Shown: positions 52,371 through 61,908, numbered from the stretch's first letter. The stretch is 64,000 nt of DNA from Sphingomonas kyeonggiensis (GCF_014196745.1 NZ_JACIEH010000002.1:1054383-1118382); one strand, 5' to 3'. Notes: generated by a model from the sequence alone, not told the origin. Program-made: numbers and translations.

Positions 52371-53777
52371 ATGTTGTTCCCCACGCTGAGCTTCGGCCTG
52401 TTCTTCCTGCTTGTCTTCGCCCTGACCTGGAGCACCACTTCGAACGACTGGCGCAAGCTGGTCCTGCTGGTCGCCAGCTGGATCTTCTACGGCGCCTGGG
52501 ACTGGCGCTTCGTGCCGCTGCTGATCGTCTCGGCGGTGATGAACTGGGGTGTCGCGGCGCTGATCGCGCGCGATGACGATCGGAAGCGGCGCAAGGCGCT
52601 GATGCTCGGCGGGGTGGTCGCCAACCTGGTGATGCTCGGCTTCTTCAAATATTTCGACTTCTTCGCCGAACAGGCCGGCAGCCTGCTCGAGCTGCTCGGC
52701 GTCAGGCAGGATCCGGCGCTGATGCAGGTGATCCTGCCCGTCGGCATCTCCTTCTTCACCTTCCAGGGGATCAGCTACGCGGTCGACGTCTACAAGGGCA
52801 GGGTGCCCGCGGCGCGGCTGCTCGACATCCTGCTTCTGATGTCCTTCTTTCCCCACCTGGTCGCCGGCCCGATCGTCCGTGCGTCCGACCTGGTGCCGCA
52901 GTTCCAGCAAAAGCCGCAGCTCAACCGCGGCATGGTGACGATGGGGCTGCTGCTGATCGTCTGGGGCCTGTTCAAGAAGGCGGTGATCGCCTCCGAACTC
53001 GCCACTGCGTTCGTCGATCCGGTGTTCGAGGCGCCGATGATGCACGGCCGGATCGACCTGATCCTCGCCGCCTATGGCTATGCCGTGCAAATCTATTGCG
53101 ACTTCTCCGCCTATTCGGACATGGCGATCGGTATCGCGGCCTTGCTCGGCTATCGTTTCCCGCGCAATTTCGACCGGCCCTATCGCTCGGCCTCGCTCCA
53201 GGAATTCTGGCGGCGCTGGCACATCAGCCTGTCCCGCTGGCTGCGCGATTATCTCTATATCGATGCGCTGGGCGGCAATCGCGGCGGCAAGGCGCGGGTC
53301 TATCGCAACCTGATGCTCACGATGTTGCTCGGCGGGTTGTGGCACGGCGCGGCCTGGACCTTCGTGATCTGGGGCGGGCTGCACGGCGCGGCGCTCTGCG
53401 TCGAGCGCTGGTGGTCGCGTGCGAGCCTGACCAAGGCCTGGGTGTTGCCGCACTGGGCGAAGGTGGCGCTCACTTTCCATGTCGTGGTGCTCGGCTGGAT
53501 CTTCTTCCGCGCATCGAGCTTCGGCGACGCCGTTGCCTATCTCGGCGGCATCTTCGCGCCGCAGGTCGACACGATGACGGTGACGCCGCTGGTGGTCGGG
53601 CTGATCCTGTTCGGCCTGGCGATCCATGCGCTGCCCTGGAACGCGATGCAGCGCGCGGCCGAGCGGCTGCGCAGCCTGCCTGCGCCGGCCTTCGCGCTCG
53701 GCCTGGCCGCGACGATGCTGGTGGTCGATGCAATGCGCTACGAAGGCGTCGCGCCCTTCATCTATTTCCGGTTCTGA
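52371..53777 (+). CDS. MBOAT-family O-acyltransferase (AlgI-like)
   Basis: This 468-residue membrane protein has about 10-12 helices. Family hallmarks are LPVGISFFTFQGISYAVDVY, FFPHLVAGPIVR, LQEFWRRWHISLSRWLRDYL and the active His in LLGGLWHGAAWTFVIWG (His325). AlgI-type proteins pass acetyl groups across the inner membrane to a periplasmic SGNH-type acetyltransferase, which fits the two SGNH genes just upstream. The acceptor polymer is not identifiable from this locus. Confidence 0.92.
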   Translation: MLFPTLSFGLFFLLVFALTWSTTSNDWRKLVLLVASWIFYGAWDWRFVPLLIVSAVMNWGVAALIARDDDRKRRKALMLGGVVANLVMLGFFKYFDFFAEQAGSLLELLGVRQDPALMQVILPVGISFFTFQGISYAVDVYKGRVPAARLLDILLLMSFFPHLVAGPIVRASDLVPQFQQKPQLNRGMVTMGLLLIVWGLFKKAVIASELATAFVDPVFEAPMMHGRIDLILAAYGYAVQIYCDFSAYSDMAIGIAALLGYRFPRNFDRPYRSASLQEFWRRWHISLSRWLRDYLYIDALGGNRGGKARVYRNLMLTMLLGGLWHGAAWTFVIWGGLHGAALCVERWWSRASLTKAWVLPHWAKVALTFHVVVLGWIFFRASSFGDAVAYLGGIFAPQVDTMTVTPLVVGLILFGLAIHALPWNAMQRAAERLRSLPAPAFALGLAATMLVVDAMRYEGVAPFIYFRF

Positions 53778-53790
53778 GAGGATTGTCCGA

Positions 53791-54162
53791 ATGGAAGCGC
53801 GCATCCGCGACAGCTATGAATTCCCCACCGACCTGGCCGAGGAGGCCGACACGCGCGGTGCCCTGCGCTGGACCATCGGCGTGATCGCGACCGCCGCTGC
53901 CGCGCTCGGGCTCACCAATGCCGGGGCGATCAGCGGCTGGGCCTCGAGCTTCGACCCCCAGCCCGGCGTGATCGTGCTGGTCCATGCCGCGGACGGCTGG
54001 GACGAAGCTACCGCCAAGCTCGGCCTCGGCGCGCCGCATGCGCGCATGCACAAGGCGTGGAAGCATATGGAGCAGGCCCGCTGGTCGGGCGGCGGCGCGG
54101 TGGTCGAGCAGGCGGCGCTCGACGCGCCCGCGCCAGAGCAGGGCCCGGCCACCCAGCGATAG
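53791..54162 (+). CDS. Small membrane protein of the acyltransferase operon
   Basis: This 123-residue protein has a charged N-terminus (EARIRDSYEFPTDLAEEADT), one membrane helix (WTIGVIATAAAALGLTNAGA) and an Ala-rich, probably periplasmic C-terminal part. No family is recognised. It follows the MBOAT gene by 13 bases, with AGAGGATTG before the ATG, so it is likely part of the same operon and could be an accessory of the acetylation complex. Confidence 0.6.
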   Translation: MEARIRDSYEFPTDLAEEADTRGALRWTIGVIATAAAALGLTNAGAISGWASSFDPQPGVIVLVHAADGWDEATAKLGLGAPHARMHKAWKHMEQARWSGGGAVVEQAALDAPAPEQGPATQR

Positions 54163-54258
54163 GGAGGTCGACGGACCTGGGGCTCTCGACAAGGCCGCCC
54201 GTAAAGCGGATGGGGGCATACCGGACTCGATCCCCGGGTGTTGGCGAAAGGCTTTGAG

Positions 54259-55695
54259 ATGACCGCTGGAGTGCTCCCCGATCTGAACCTCTATATCGGT
54301 GGCGAGTGGCGTGGATCGGCGGGGCGCGAGACCCAGCCGGTGCTCAACCCCGCGACCGGCGAGACGATCGGCGCGCTGCCGCTGGCGACCAGCCAGGATC
54401 TGGCCGATGCGCTCGAGACTGCCGAGCGCGGCTTCGCGACCTGGCGCGCGACGCCGCCGGAGCAGCGCGCCGCCGTGCTGCTGCGCACCGCCGCGCTGCT
54501 CCGCGAGCGTGCCGAGGAACTGGCCCAGATCGCCACGCTCGAACAGGGCAAGCCGCTGGCCGAGGCGCGCGGCGAGGCACTCTATTCCGCCGCCCTGCTC
54601 GAATTCCATGCCGGCGAAGCGCTGCGCAACTATGGCAAGGTGCTGCCCCGTGCGCCCGGCCTGCGTTCGCTGGTGCTCAAGCAGCCGGTTGGCCCCGTGG
54701 CGGCCTTCTGCGCCTGGAACTTCCCGGTGATCAATCCGGTCCGCAAGATCTCGCCGGCGCTGGCCGCCGGCTGCTCGGTGATCCTGAAGCCGAGCGAGGA
54801 GACGCCCGCCAGCGCGATCGCGGTTATGAAGTGCTTCCAGGATGCCGGCCTGCCCGGCGAAGTGTGCCAGATTGTGTTCGGCGTGCCGGATGCCGTCTCG
54901 CGCACGCTGCTAGCCTCGCCGGTCACTCGCAAGCTCAGCTTCACCGGGTCGGTGCCTATCGGCAAGCATCTGATGAAGCTCGCCGCCGATACGGTGATGC
55001 GCATGACGATGGAGCTGGGCGGCCATTCGCCGGTGCTGGTGTTCGACGATTGCGATCTGGAGAAGACGCTCGACACGCTGGTCGCGCACAAGTTCCGCAA
55101 TGCCGGCCAGGTCTGCGTCTCGCCGACCCGTTTCTATGTGCAGGAAGGCATCTACGACCGTTTCGCCGCCGGCTTCGCCGAGCGCACCGGGCGGATCAGG
55201 ATGGGCGACGGGCGAGAGGCCGGCATCAATATGGGCCCGACCGCCAATCCGCGCCGTCCCGGCACGATCGAGGCGCTGGTGGAGAATGCCCGTAGTGTCG
55301 GCGCTAAGCTGCTTGCCGGTGGCGGGCGCGGCGAGGGCGACGGCTTCTTCTTCCAGCCCACCGTGCTCGGCGACGTGCCGATCGAGGCCGCGGCGATGAA
55401 CGACGAGCCCTTCGGCCCGCTCGCTTTGCTCGCCCGTTTCGGCAGCGTCGAGGATGCGATCGTCCACGCCAACCGCCTGCCATATGGCCTCGCCGCTTAT
55501 TGCTTCACCGAGAATGGGCGCCGGCAGAACCTGCTCGCGGACTCGGTCGAATCCGGCATGGTCGTGATCAACAATGTGCGTACCTCCTGGCCGGACGCGC
55601 CGTTCGGCGGGATCAAGGAAAGCGGCTTCGGATCGGAAGACGGCCCCGAGGGCGTGGAAGGCCACATGATCACCAAGGCAGTTCATATGAGCTGA
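54259..55695 (+). CDS. NAD(P)-dependent semialdehyde dehydrogenase (aldehyde dehydrogenase superfamily)
   Basis: This 478-residue protein has the ALDH signatures: AFCAWNFPVINPVRKISPAL, KLSFTGSVPIGKHL, the general base in MELGGHSP (Glu252) and the nucleophile in GQVCVSPTRF (Cys286). It ends APFGGIKESGFGSEDGPEG. The length and motifs best fit the succinate- or alpha-ketoglutarate-semialdehyde branch. The ATG at 54259 follows AAAGG and begins before the first conserved strand; a TTG 7 codons earlier is less likely. The latter substrate would link it to arabinose or hexarate use, in keeping with the sugar genes at the window start, but this is inference. Confidence 0.88.
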   Translation: MTAGVLPDLNLYIGGEWRGSAGRETQPVLNPATGETIGALPLATSQDLADALETAERGFATWRATPPEQRAAVLLRTAALLRERAEELAQIATLEQGKPLAEARGEALYSAALLEFHAGEALRNYGKVLPRAPGLRSLVLKQPVGPVAAFCAWNFPVINPVRKISPALAAGCSVILKPSEETPASAIAVMKCFQDAGLPGEVCQIVFGVPDAVSRTLLASPVTRKLSFTGSVPIGKHLMKLAADTVMRMTMELGGHSPVLVFDDCDLEKTLDTLVAHKFRNAGQVCVSPTRFYVQEGIYDRFAAGFAERTGRIRMGDGREAGINMGPTANPRRPGTIEALVENARSVGAKLLAGGGRGEGDGFFFQPTVLGDVPIEAAAMNDEPFGPLALLARFGSVEDAIVHANRLPYGLAAYCFTENGRRQNLLADSVESGMVVINNVRTSWPDAPFGGIKESGFGSEDGPEGVEGHMITKAVHMS

Positions 55696-55708
55696 GCGCA
55701 GGCCGTGC

Positions 55709-57886
55709 TCAATCGCGGCCCCATTCCCGCCTGCCGATAGCGCCCTGCGCTCCGCCGGGATTGAAGAGGGAGGCGAGCAATGCCATCTGGCAGCCGTTGT
55801 TCTCCGTCCAGGCGGCAACGTTGCTTTCGGTGTCATAGGGCTGGCCGCACGCTTCCGTCTTTGCCGAGATCGACAATACGTCGGCAACGCTGGCGCGGGA
55901 GAGCTTCCAGCCCAAGGGCAGGCGCAGATCCTTGATGGGGAGTGCGTGCGGGAAAAAGCCATTGTCCACGTCCGTTCCCTGCGCCATCTCCCGATCTTGC
56001 GGCGGCGCAAAGGCTGCACGGGCACGATCGATGGCGAGCGTCCCGCGCGCGTTCCTGGCCTGCAGCATGGTGTTCAACGGATCGGCAAGCCAGGACTGGG
56101 GCGGGTTCGGCGTGTCCTCATAGGTATAACCGGGCAGTTTATCGTTCGCTTCGACGATCGGCATATAGGCAAGGAACACCGGAACGCCGCACCCGGACCA
56201 GTCGGCTGCCTGGGTGAAGGTGCGCTGTATGCGCACCGGGCATTTGCAATCGCCCAGGTCGCCAAGGACGTTCGATCCCGCGGCGCAGGCGGCGTGTTGC
56301 TCACCCAGCTTGCGGATCTGCGCCACGAGATCCATTGCCGTGTCGGCGCCCGAATTCTCGTAGTAACCGCCATCCGCGAGGATGCGGTACGAGTTGTCCG
56401 AGACCTGCAGCCTCGCTGTCGCGGTCAGCCACGGAAAGCGGGCGCTGATGAAGGCCGCATCACTGGTGGCGATGTCGCGCGGGGAGGTGATGGAAGGGAA
56501 GCTTGCCGCGCCGATCGCTCCAGCACCGTCGAGTGGGGAGAGCACCACACGATTGCCTTCGCCGATATCCGTGGTCACGAACAAGGTGACCGGGCGCGAT
56601 CCATCTGGTCGCCAGCTCGCACGCAACGGTTCGGTCATATGCGCATTGTTCGGCACCATCCCTGCGATCGCTTTGGCAAGGACCTCTCCGCTATCCGGAA
56701 AAATGTCGATGAAAGGCACGAGGAAATCGGCGACCTGCGCAAAGAACAGGTTCGCGAGGGGCGGTGAGATGAGGTCGGTCGTGAGCGGCCGCGTGTCGAT
56801 GCCCGCGGCTCGCGGATCCGGCTGCCGACATGGAACAAGCGCTCGTGTCCCGGCGCGGGGCGCGCTGTTCGCGGCGTAGAGCAAGGTACCGATCGAGCCG
56901 CCCGATACGCCCACGGTCGCGAACAGATGATTGGGAAAGCTTGGGCAGATGGCCTGCATGGCACTCAGCGCCAGATAGCCATGCGCCGCCGCGTAGATGC
57001 CGCCGCCCTCCGCGGAGGCAATCACGACGGGATAGGGTTTGCCCGCCTTCCGATAGGCGTCCAGGTCCGGTCGGGATTTGAGCCACGCCTCGAAAGCCGC
57101 ATGGACGGTTGGCGATCCTCTGGATGGCGCGCGCTCGGGTTCGATCAGCGGGATGGGCCGACTTCCGGGAGCGAGCGTGGCGGCGAGGCAGCACAGGGCG
57201 AGATATGCCCCGGCCAGGGCCGGTCGAAGCGCAGCGATGCCGAGCAGAAGCCCGATGAGCGAAAGACCGAGGGTCAAGACCGTCAGTGGACCGATCATGA
57301 CAGGGAAATCGATTGGCGAGATTGCGGTGGCTATCAGCGTTGCCGCGAACAGGACGATCGTGACGGCGATTGCGGCCTGGAGTGCAGTGCGTGGGTGGCG
57401 GACGCCGAAGCGGCGCGCATAGCCAGCCGCCGCAATGGCTGCCAGAAGACCAGGCAAGGTCGCGACCAGAAGTCCGGGCGCCCAGAGCACGGCCATGGCG
57501 CACAGGGCGATCGCCGGCATGCACGCGATCAGGAGGTCGATCCAGCGCAAGGCATGGCGCGACGCCAGAAGGGCGAGGCCGGCGGCGGTTGCCAGGACCG
57601 GCGGCAGCATGAAGCCGGTCCATTGGAAGCGTGTCGCCTCCGTGGAGAAGTTCGCGACGATATCGGTGATCTGCGCGGGTGCCGCGATGATGATCAGCAA
57701 ATAGATCGCCGCGATGAATACGAGCGGAAAGCGCGTCGTGAAGAACCGGGCGGTGGAGACGGTCGCGGCCGCGACGATAATGTCGAGGCGACCAAGCCGT
57801 GATCCGAGCCCAGCCAGTATTGCGGGTCCGCGCCTTCGACTGGAATTGATCGAGTCGGGCGCAGCCCCATCCGCCGTCTCAATCAT
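55709..57886 (-). CDS. Membrane-anchored patatin-like phospholipase
   Basis: This is a 725-residue protein. The N-terminal 270 residues hold about six to eight hydrophobic helices (for example FPLVFIAAIYLLIIIAAPA). The rest is patatin-like: an oxyanion-type ASAEGGGIYAAA, the nucleophile elbow GVSGGSIG (Ser328) and the catalytic Asp in LADGGYYENSG (Asp505). Patatins hydrolyse acyl chains of phospholipids with a Ser-Asp dyad. The ATG at 57886 (MIETADG) is chosen over one 8 codons upstream because GGGGGAGGAAGGG precedes it directly. It converges with the dehydrogenase gene (13 bases apart) and diverges from the lipoprotein/peptidase genes. Confidence 0.82.
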   Translation of the reverse strand: MIETADGAAPDSINSSRRRGPAILAGLGSRLGRLDIIVAAATVSTARFFTTRFPLVFIAAIYLLIIIAAPAQITDIVANFSTEATRFQWTGFMLPPVLATAAGLALLASRHALRWIDLLIACMPAIALCAMAVLWAPGLLVATLPGLLAAIAAAGYARRFGVRHPRTALQAAIAVTIVLFAATLIATAISPIDFPVMIGPLTVLTLGLSLIGLLLGIAALRPALAGAYLALCCLAATLAPGSRPIPLIEPERAPSRGSPTVHAAFEAWLKSRPDLDAYRKAGKPYPVVIASAEGGGIYAAAHGYLALSAMQAICPSFPNHLFATVGVSGGSIGTLLYAANSAPRAGTRALVPCRQPDPRAAGIDTRPLTTDLISPPLANLFFAQVADFLVPFIDIFPDSGEVLAKAIAGMVPNNAHMTEPLRASWRPDGSRPVTLFVTTDIGEGNRVVLSPLDGAGAIGAASFPSITSPRDIATSDAAFISARFPWLTATARLQVSDNSYRILADGGYYENSGADTAMDLVAQIRKLGEQHAACAAGSNVLGDLGDCKCPVRIQRTFTQAADWSGCGVPVFLAYMPIVEANDKLPGYTYEDTPNPPQSWLADPLNTMLQARNARGTLAIDRARAAFAPPQDREMAQGTDVDNGFFPHALPIKDLRLPLGWKLSRASVADVLSISAKTEACGQPYDTESNVAAWTENNGCQMALLASLFNPGGAQGAIGRREWGRD

Positions 57887-58152
57887 TCCCTTCCTCCCCC
57901 GGTCGGGCAATCGGAATGTCGCCGATCTTCACGCTGTCAGCCCCCGATCGTCAAATATTCGAGTTCCAGCAAAAGCTTATTTGCGACTCAACTTTGAAAG
58001 ACGAGGGCAGGATCCGATATCGGCAGGATTGTGCACGCACTTCCTTCGCCACGCAAAGCACCCGCTCCAAATTGGATGCTTAATTTATCGTACAGATGAG
58101 TGTCGATTTGATATCCACCCGTGATCGGCACAGGTCTTGGGGGAAGACTGAT
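57887..58152. other. Divergent promoter region of the patatin and lipoprotein genes
   Basis: No gene is visible in these 266 bases. The region is AT-richer than the flanking genes and should hold the two opposing promoters. No confident -35/-10 pair or operator could be assigned. Confidence 0.4.
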
Positions 58153-59817
58153 ATGGCGAACTGGGGGAAAATCTCGGCAATCCTTTTAGCGTGCGCGCTG
58201 GCGGGATGTACCACAAATTTCAATAGTCGCCTGGCGCAAGCGAGCGACCCGCAGCCCAGTAGATTTCCGTCCTACCGGCTGCCGGTGAAGAAATATGAAC
58301 TGAGCATCAGCTGGCGCCTCGAGAAGTGCCTGAGCGGTGCCGAGATGGAGAAGCTGGGAGTTGCGAAAGGGAAGCCGGGCCTCGTCTTCAAGGTGAAGCC
58401 TGACTACACCTCATCGATCGTGGAAGGCCCCGAAACCTTCGTCATCGATTATCATCGCATGACCAACCGTTTCAAGATCGGGGAGATGACGGCAGAATAT
58501 TATCAGGATGAAAACAAGGTCCCGACAAGATTGCTGCGATCGATCAATGCGACGATCGAAGGGCGGGAGCCGGAGGCGCTTAAGAGCGGAATCCAGGCGG
58601 TTGCGAATGTGGCCAAAACCGTTCTGATGCTGTCGGGCGGCATCCCTGCCGGTGGCGCCAATGGTGTCAGGCCGCCGAACGAAGACGCCTCGTGCCTCAA
58701 GGAGACGTTCGATGCGATCGCCGATCTCAAGGCTATCGATGGTGAAATGGAAGAGATCGCCGACGAAGCCAAGCGCCTAGAAAATCGGTTCACGGTGCTC
58801 AAGGCGCGCGTCGTCTTTGGCAAGCTCGGCAAAGCGGATCGGCGGCAATATGAGCAGCTGGCGAAGGACATGGCCGCGCTCGTCAGGAAGCGTGAACGTG
58901 CCGAGGGGCGTGCCGCTCCCCTTCGCAGCCTTTTGACCTACACCGAAACATTCACCTACCAGCCGGGCCGTGACCCCTCTGCCACCGAGCCGCTGACTGC
59001 AGATGCCACGAAGGCAAAGGCATTCCTGCAGAAGCTGGTTACCCGGGAAGACGCAGAGCTGGCTGAGGATGTGAAGCAGCTCGCGATCACGGTGAAGTTC
59101 GAAGCGAACGCCGGCGAGTTCACGAGCACGGTGATCACGGATGACCAGCTTGCCGTCATGTGCGGGGAGAAGGACAAGGCCAGCCAGATCACGCCGTGCG
59201 AAGGGGTCGTCTATCGCGAGCCCGCCCTTGGAAAACTGGTGATCCAGGCAAAGGGCGCCGACGGCAAATATTCGACGATCTCCGACAAGGCGGAGCAGTT
59301 GCCGCAGGTTGGCATGTTCCATATCCTGCCGCTGCGCAGCCGCTGGGGCGAGAAGAACACCCTGTCGGTGGATTTCGCGCCGATCGGCCTTCCCACCAAG
59401 GTTTCCTACAAATCGCTCGAGGCCGGTGGCGCCAAAATGGTCGAGGCCGTCAATCAGGCGACGGCGAGCGCGCTCGATATTGCGACGGGCATCCGCAAGC
59501 AGAACGAGGCGGATGCGGCGAAGGAGAAAACGCCGGAAGAGAAGGCTCTGGCCGATCTCAAGCAACAGCTCGAACTGGCCGATACGCAGGCCAAGCTCGT
59601 GGCGCTCAACAAGCCCCAGGATCCGGCCGAGGCGGCGCGGGCCCGGGAACTGGCGGCCCTGAAGCAGGAAGTGGAGCTTGCGGACAATCGCGCCAAGTTG
59701 CGCGGTCTCACAGCCACACCGGACGAGCAGGCCGCCGCCCTGACGGCAGAGATCGCCATATTGCGGCTGCTCAAGGAGAAGAAGGACCTGGAGGCAGATA
59801 TCCGCGAGGCGGACTGA
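58153..59817 (+). CDS. Lipoprotein of unknown function with C-terminal coiled coil
   Basis: This 554-residue protein has a lipoprotein signal (AILLACALAGC, Cys19). The middle contains a helical hairpin (about 195-260; GEMEEIADEAKRLENRF) and strand-rich parts. The C-terminal 90 residues hold two similar heptad-like units, LADLKQQLELADTQAKLVAL and LAALKQEVELADNRAKLRGL, so an internal duplication is likely. No family is recognised. The ATG at 58153 begins the signal peptide; an in-frame ATG at 58096 would add 19 residues ahead of it. It is followed one base later by a papain-like peptidase gene. Confidence 0.65.
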   Translation: MANWGKISAILLACALAGCTTNFNSRLAQASDPQPSRFPSYRLPVKKYELSISWRLEKCLSGAEMEKLGVAKGKPGLVFKVKPDYTSSIVEGPETFVIDYHRMTNRFKIGEMTAEYYQDENKVPTRLLRSINATIEGREPEALKSGIQAVANVAKTVLMLSGGIPAGGANGVRPPNEDASCLKETFDAIADLKAIDGEMEEIADEAKRLENRFTVLKARVVFGKLGKADRRQYEQLAKDMAALVRKRERAEGRAAPLRSLLTYTETFTYQPGRDPSATEPLTADATKAKAFLQKLVTREDAELAEDVKQLAITVKFEANAGEFTSTVITDDQLAVMCGEKDKASQITPCEGVVYREPALGKLVIQAKGADGKYSTISDKAEQLPQVGMFHILPLRSRWGEKNTLSVDFAPIGLPTKVSYKSLEAGGAKMVEAVNQATASALDIATGIRKQNEADAAKEKTPEEKALADLKQQLELADTQAKLVALNKPQDPAEAARARELAALKQEVELADNRAKLRGLTATPDEQAAALTAEIAILRLLKEKKDLEADIREAD

Positions 59818-59818
59818 G

Positions 59819-60424
59819 ATGCCGGGCGAAAGGAATGCCGTCTGGCGGGCGGCATTCCCACCACCCGGGGTCGCGCTGCCCGCCGGCGCGGAACCGGCTC
59901 AGGTCATCCCCGGCTTCCGCTCCAATACGGAGCAGAAGAAGTCGAACTGGTGCTGGGCTGCAGTTTGCGCGTCCATCCTTGGCGTCCTCCCGAGGCCCGG
60001 CGTCAATGCCAGCCAGGAGGCCGTGGTCGCGTTCGTCCAGGGTGCATCCGGCCTCAACGAGGATCGCATGGAGCATCTGGGCACGGTGCTGAGGGATCTC
60101 GGTTATCAGACCCGAGTTCTGGGAGGTGCGAGCCTGGATTTTCTCAAATTTGCGCGCGATGTGGTGGAGCCGATCGGGCGAGGCCATCCGCTTGCGATCA
60201 CCATCGTGTGGCAGGACACCCAGCTCGGCCACGCGATCTGCGCCTTTGGCTATGGTAAATTGGGAGGCTTGGACGCGCTCGTGGTCTACGATCCTGCCGT
60301 CGACCTCGACGCGGACAACGTCACCATGGTCACTATCGAGGGAATGCAGAAATACGCGGCGCAAATGGCGGGGCCAGCGCGGTTCGCCGCCTGGTCGACC
60401 GCGCATATAGTGGGCGAGGCCTGA
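59819..60424 (+). CDS. Papain-like cysteine peptidase (C39/C70-like)
   Basis: This 201-residue protein has the cysteine-peptidase signature KKSNWCWAAVCASIL, with nucleophile Cys45 and a possible oxyanion residue Gln39. The His is in GHAICAFGYG (His138) and the third residue in LVVYDPAVD (Asp158). The pattern resembles the AvrRpt2-like/C39-like group found in effectors and toxin-associated peptidases. There is no signal peptide, so it is cytoplasmic or delivered by a specialised system. It starts right after the lipoprotein stop, with one gene following in the same direction. Confidence 0.75.
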   Translation: MPGERNAVWRAAFPPPGVALPAGAEPAQVIPGFRSNTEQKKSNWCWAAVCASILGVLPRPGVNASQEAVVAFVQGASGLNEDRMEHLGTVLRDLGYQTRVLGGASLDFLKFARDVVEPIGRGHPLAITIVWQDTQLGHAICAFGYGKLGGLDALVVYDPAVDLDADNVTMVTIEGMQKYAAQMAGPARFAAWSTAHIVGEA

Positions 60425-60425
60425 C

Positions 60426-60968
60426 ATGGCGCTTGTCGCCGTCCGTGAGTCCATGCGCGCCCGGGTCCTGGCCGAGAATGTCCTGCTCGAGCGATTGGTC
60501 GTTGACTTGGGGCGAGATGGATTTGACCCAGCCGTGGCGTTCGATGGCGAGGGGCGGCTCGGCGTGGTGCCCGTCTTCACCCTTGGCCCTGGCGATCTTC
60601 GCGTCGAGAAGCTGGGCAATGCCTGGAAAGCGGGCTGGCGTTATTTCTGGATCCATCCGGCAATCGACGTCGGTGCCGTCATCTCCATCGCGAGGGATGG
60701 GAAGGGCGCCCCGCAATTGCTCCGCTATCAATGGGGCGGGCTGGCGACCGAATATGCCGGCCGTCTGGATCGCCTCGTTCAGGGATGTCTGGATCTGGCT
60801 GGACGACAGCGCCTGCGCATATTGCGGCTGGCGCCGCTGCAGATGGAAGCGCTCTGGCTGACCTGCCGGGAATTTGACAGGCTGGTCGGCCTGCGGCCGG
60901 AATTGGAGGACCAGGATTTTCTGGATGAAGCGGAATTGAAATACGCTGCAACGCGCGGGAAGGCTTAG
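60426..60968 (+). CDS. Unknown protein downstream of the papain-like peptidase
   Basis: This 180-residue protein has a mixed alpha/beta pattern (GRLGVVPVFTLGPGDLRVEK, WRYFWIHPAIDVGAVISIAR) and no signal peptide, membrane helix or known motif. It begins 2 bases after the peptidase stop, so the two are co-translated. By position it could be a substrate, chaperone or inhibitor of the peptidase. Confidence 0.6.
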   Translation: MALVAVRESMRARVLAENVLLERLVVDLGRDGFDPAVAFDGEGRLGVVPVFTLGPGDLRVEKLGNAWKAGWRYFWIHPAIDVGAVISIARDGKGAPQLLRYQWGGLATEYAGRLDRLVQGCLDLAGRQRLRILRLAPLQMEALWLTCREFDRLVGLRPELEDQDFLDEAELKYAATRGKA

Positions 60969-60997
60969 GGAGCGGCGACAAGCCGAGGCCGGGCAGC

Positions 60998-61026
60998 GGC
61001 TGGCGACCCCCATCGAGCCGCCAGCC
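60998..61026. terminator. Terminator-like hairpin between convergent genes
   Basis: GGCTGGCG (60998-61005) pairs perfectly with CGCCAGCC (61019-61026) across a 13-base loop. It lies 29 bases after the + strand gene and 9 bases beyond the stop of the - strand phosphatase gene, so it can serve both. Confidence 0.55.
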
Positions 61027-61035
61027 ACCTTTCCG

Positions 61036-61908
61036 TCAGCGCGTGTAGGTGGTGCGCAGCTTGGCTAGGTCGGCGGGGCGTAGACCCAGCTCGTCCTTGA
61101 GATAGCCGGGCACGCCGCCACGATGCTTGTCCATCACTGCGAACACCGCTTCGATATAGTCGCGGTCGGCGGCCATATAGGCCTTGAGCACGTCCATCGG
61201 CAGCTTGCGCCACGCCTGCGAGGCCTGGTCGTCGCTCTGAACGACCTTGCGCGGGTCGAAATATTTGTTGGTGAGCAGATAGTCCTGGATGACCGTCTCG
61301 CGCGGCACCTCGAGCGCGGTGAGGATCAGCGCGGCGGCGACGCCGGTGCGGTCCTTGCCGGCGGTGCAGTTGAACGCGAGCGGCGCGCGGCCGGCGAGCA
61401 GCTCGCCGAACATGCGGCGATACTGGCCGTTGAACTGCTTGAGCAGCGCCGGGTAGGTCGCGGTCATCGTCGCCCTGGCGTCGGCGGCGGTGGGGGCGTG
61501 GCCGGGCTTGGGCGCCATCGCGCTGGTGTCCATCGCATAATCGTCGGCCAGGACGCGCGGCGCCTTGCCCGCCGGCCACATCACCGGTTCGTTGTTGCGC
61601 TCATTGGTGGCGCGGAAGTCGCAGACGGTGCGGATGCCGCGCCTGGCGAGATAGTCGAAATCCGCCGGCGTCAGGAAATGCATCGAACCCGAACGGTAGA
61701 GCACGCCCCAGCGGACGGTGCGGCCGGTGCGGGTGCGATAGCCGCCCAGGTCGCGGAAATTCTGTCCGCCCTGGAGCGGGAGCAGGCGGGCATTTTCGCC
61801 CTGCGCGACGGGGGCGGCCTGGTGCAGGCTGTGCGCGGCGATCGGCACCGCGGCGGCGGCGGCGGCCACCGCGAGGCCGATCACGCGGAAGCTGGTGGGG
61901 ATACGCAT
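61036..61908 (-). CDS. Secreted tyrosine-protein-phosphatase-family protein (IphP-like)
   Basis: This 290-residue protein has an N-terminal signal peptide (FRVIGLAVAAAAAAVPIAAH). Typical segments are QGGQNFRDLGGYRT near the N-terminus, LYRSGSMHFLTPAD, and the P-loop FNCTAGKDRTGVAAA with catalytic Cys181. The form with Asn before Cys rather than His is seen here directly. IphP-like enzymes remove phosphate from tyrosine or lipid substrates, here in the periplasm or outside. It follows the TonB-dependent receptor gene by 12 bases on the same strand, so it is likely in its operon. Confidence 0.85.
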   Translation of the reverse strand: MRIPTSFRVIGLAVAAAAAAVPIAAHSLHQAAPVAQGENARLLPLQGGQNFRDLGGYRTRTGRTVRWGVLYRSGSMHFLTPADFDYLARRGIRTVCDFRATNERNNEPVMWPAGKAPRVLADDYAMDTSAMAPKPGHAPTAADARATMTATYPALLKQFNGQYRRMFGELLAGRAPLAFNCTAGKDRTGVAAALILTALEVPRETVIQDYLLTNKYFDPRKVVQSDDQASQAWRKLPMDVLKAYMAADRDYIEAVFAVMDKHRGGVPGYLKDELGLRPADLAKLRTTYTR

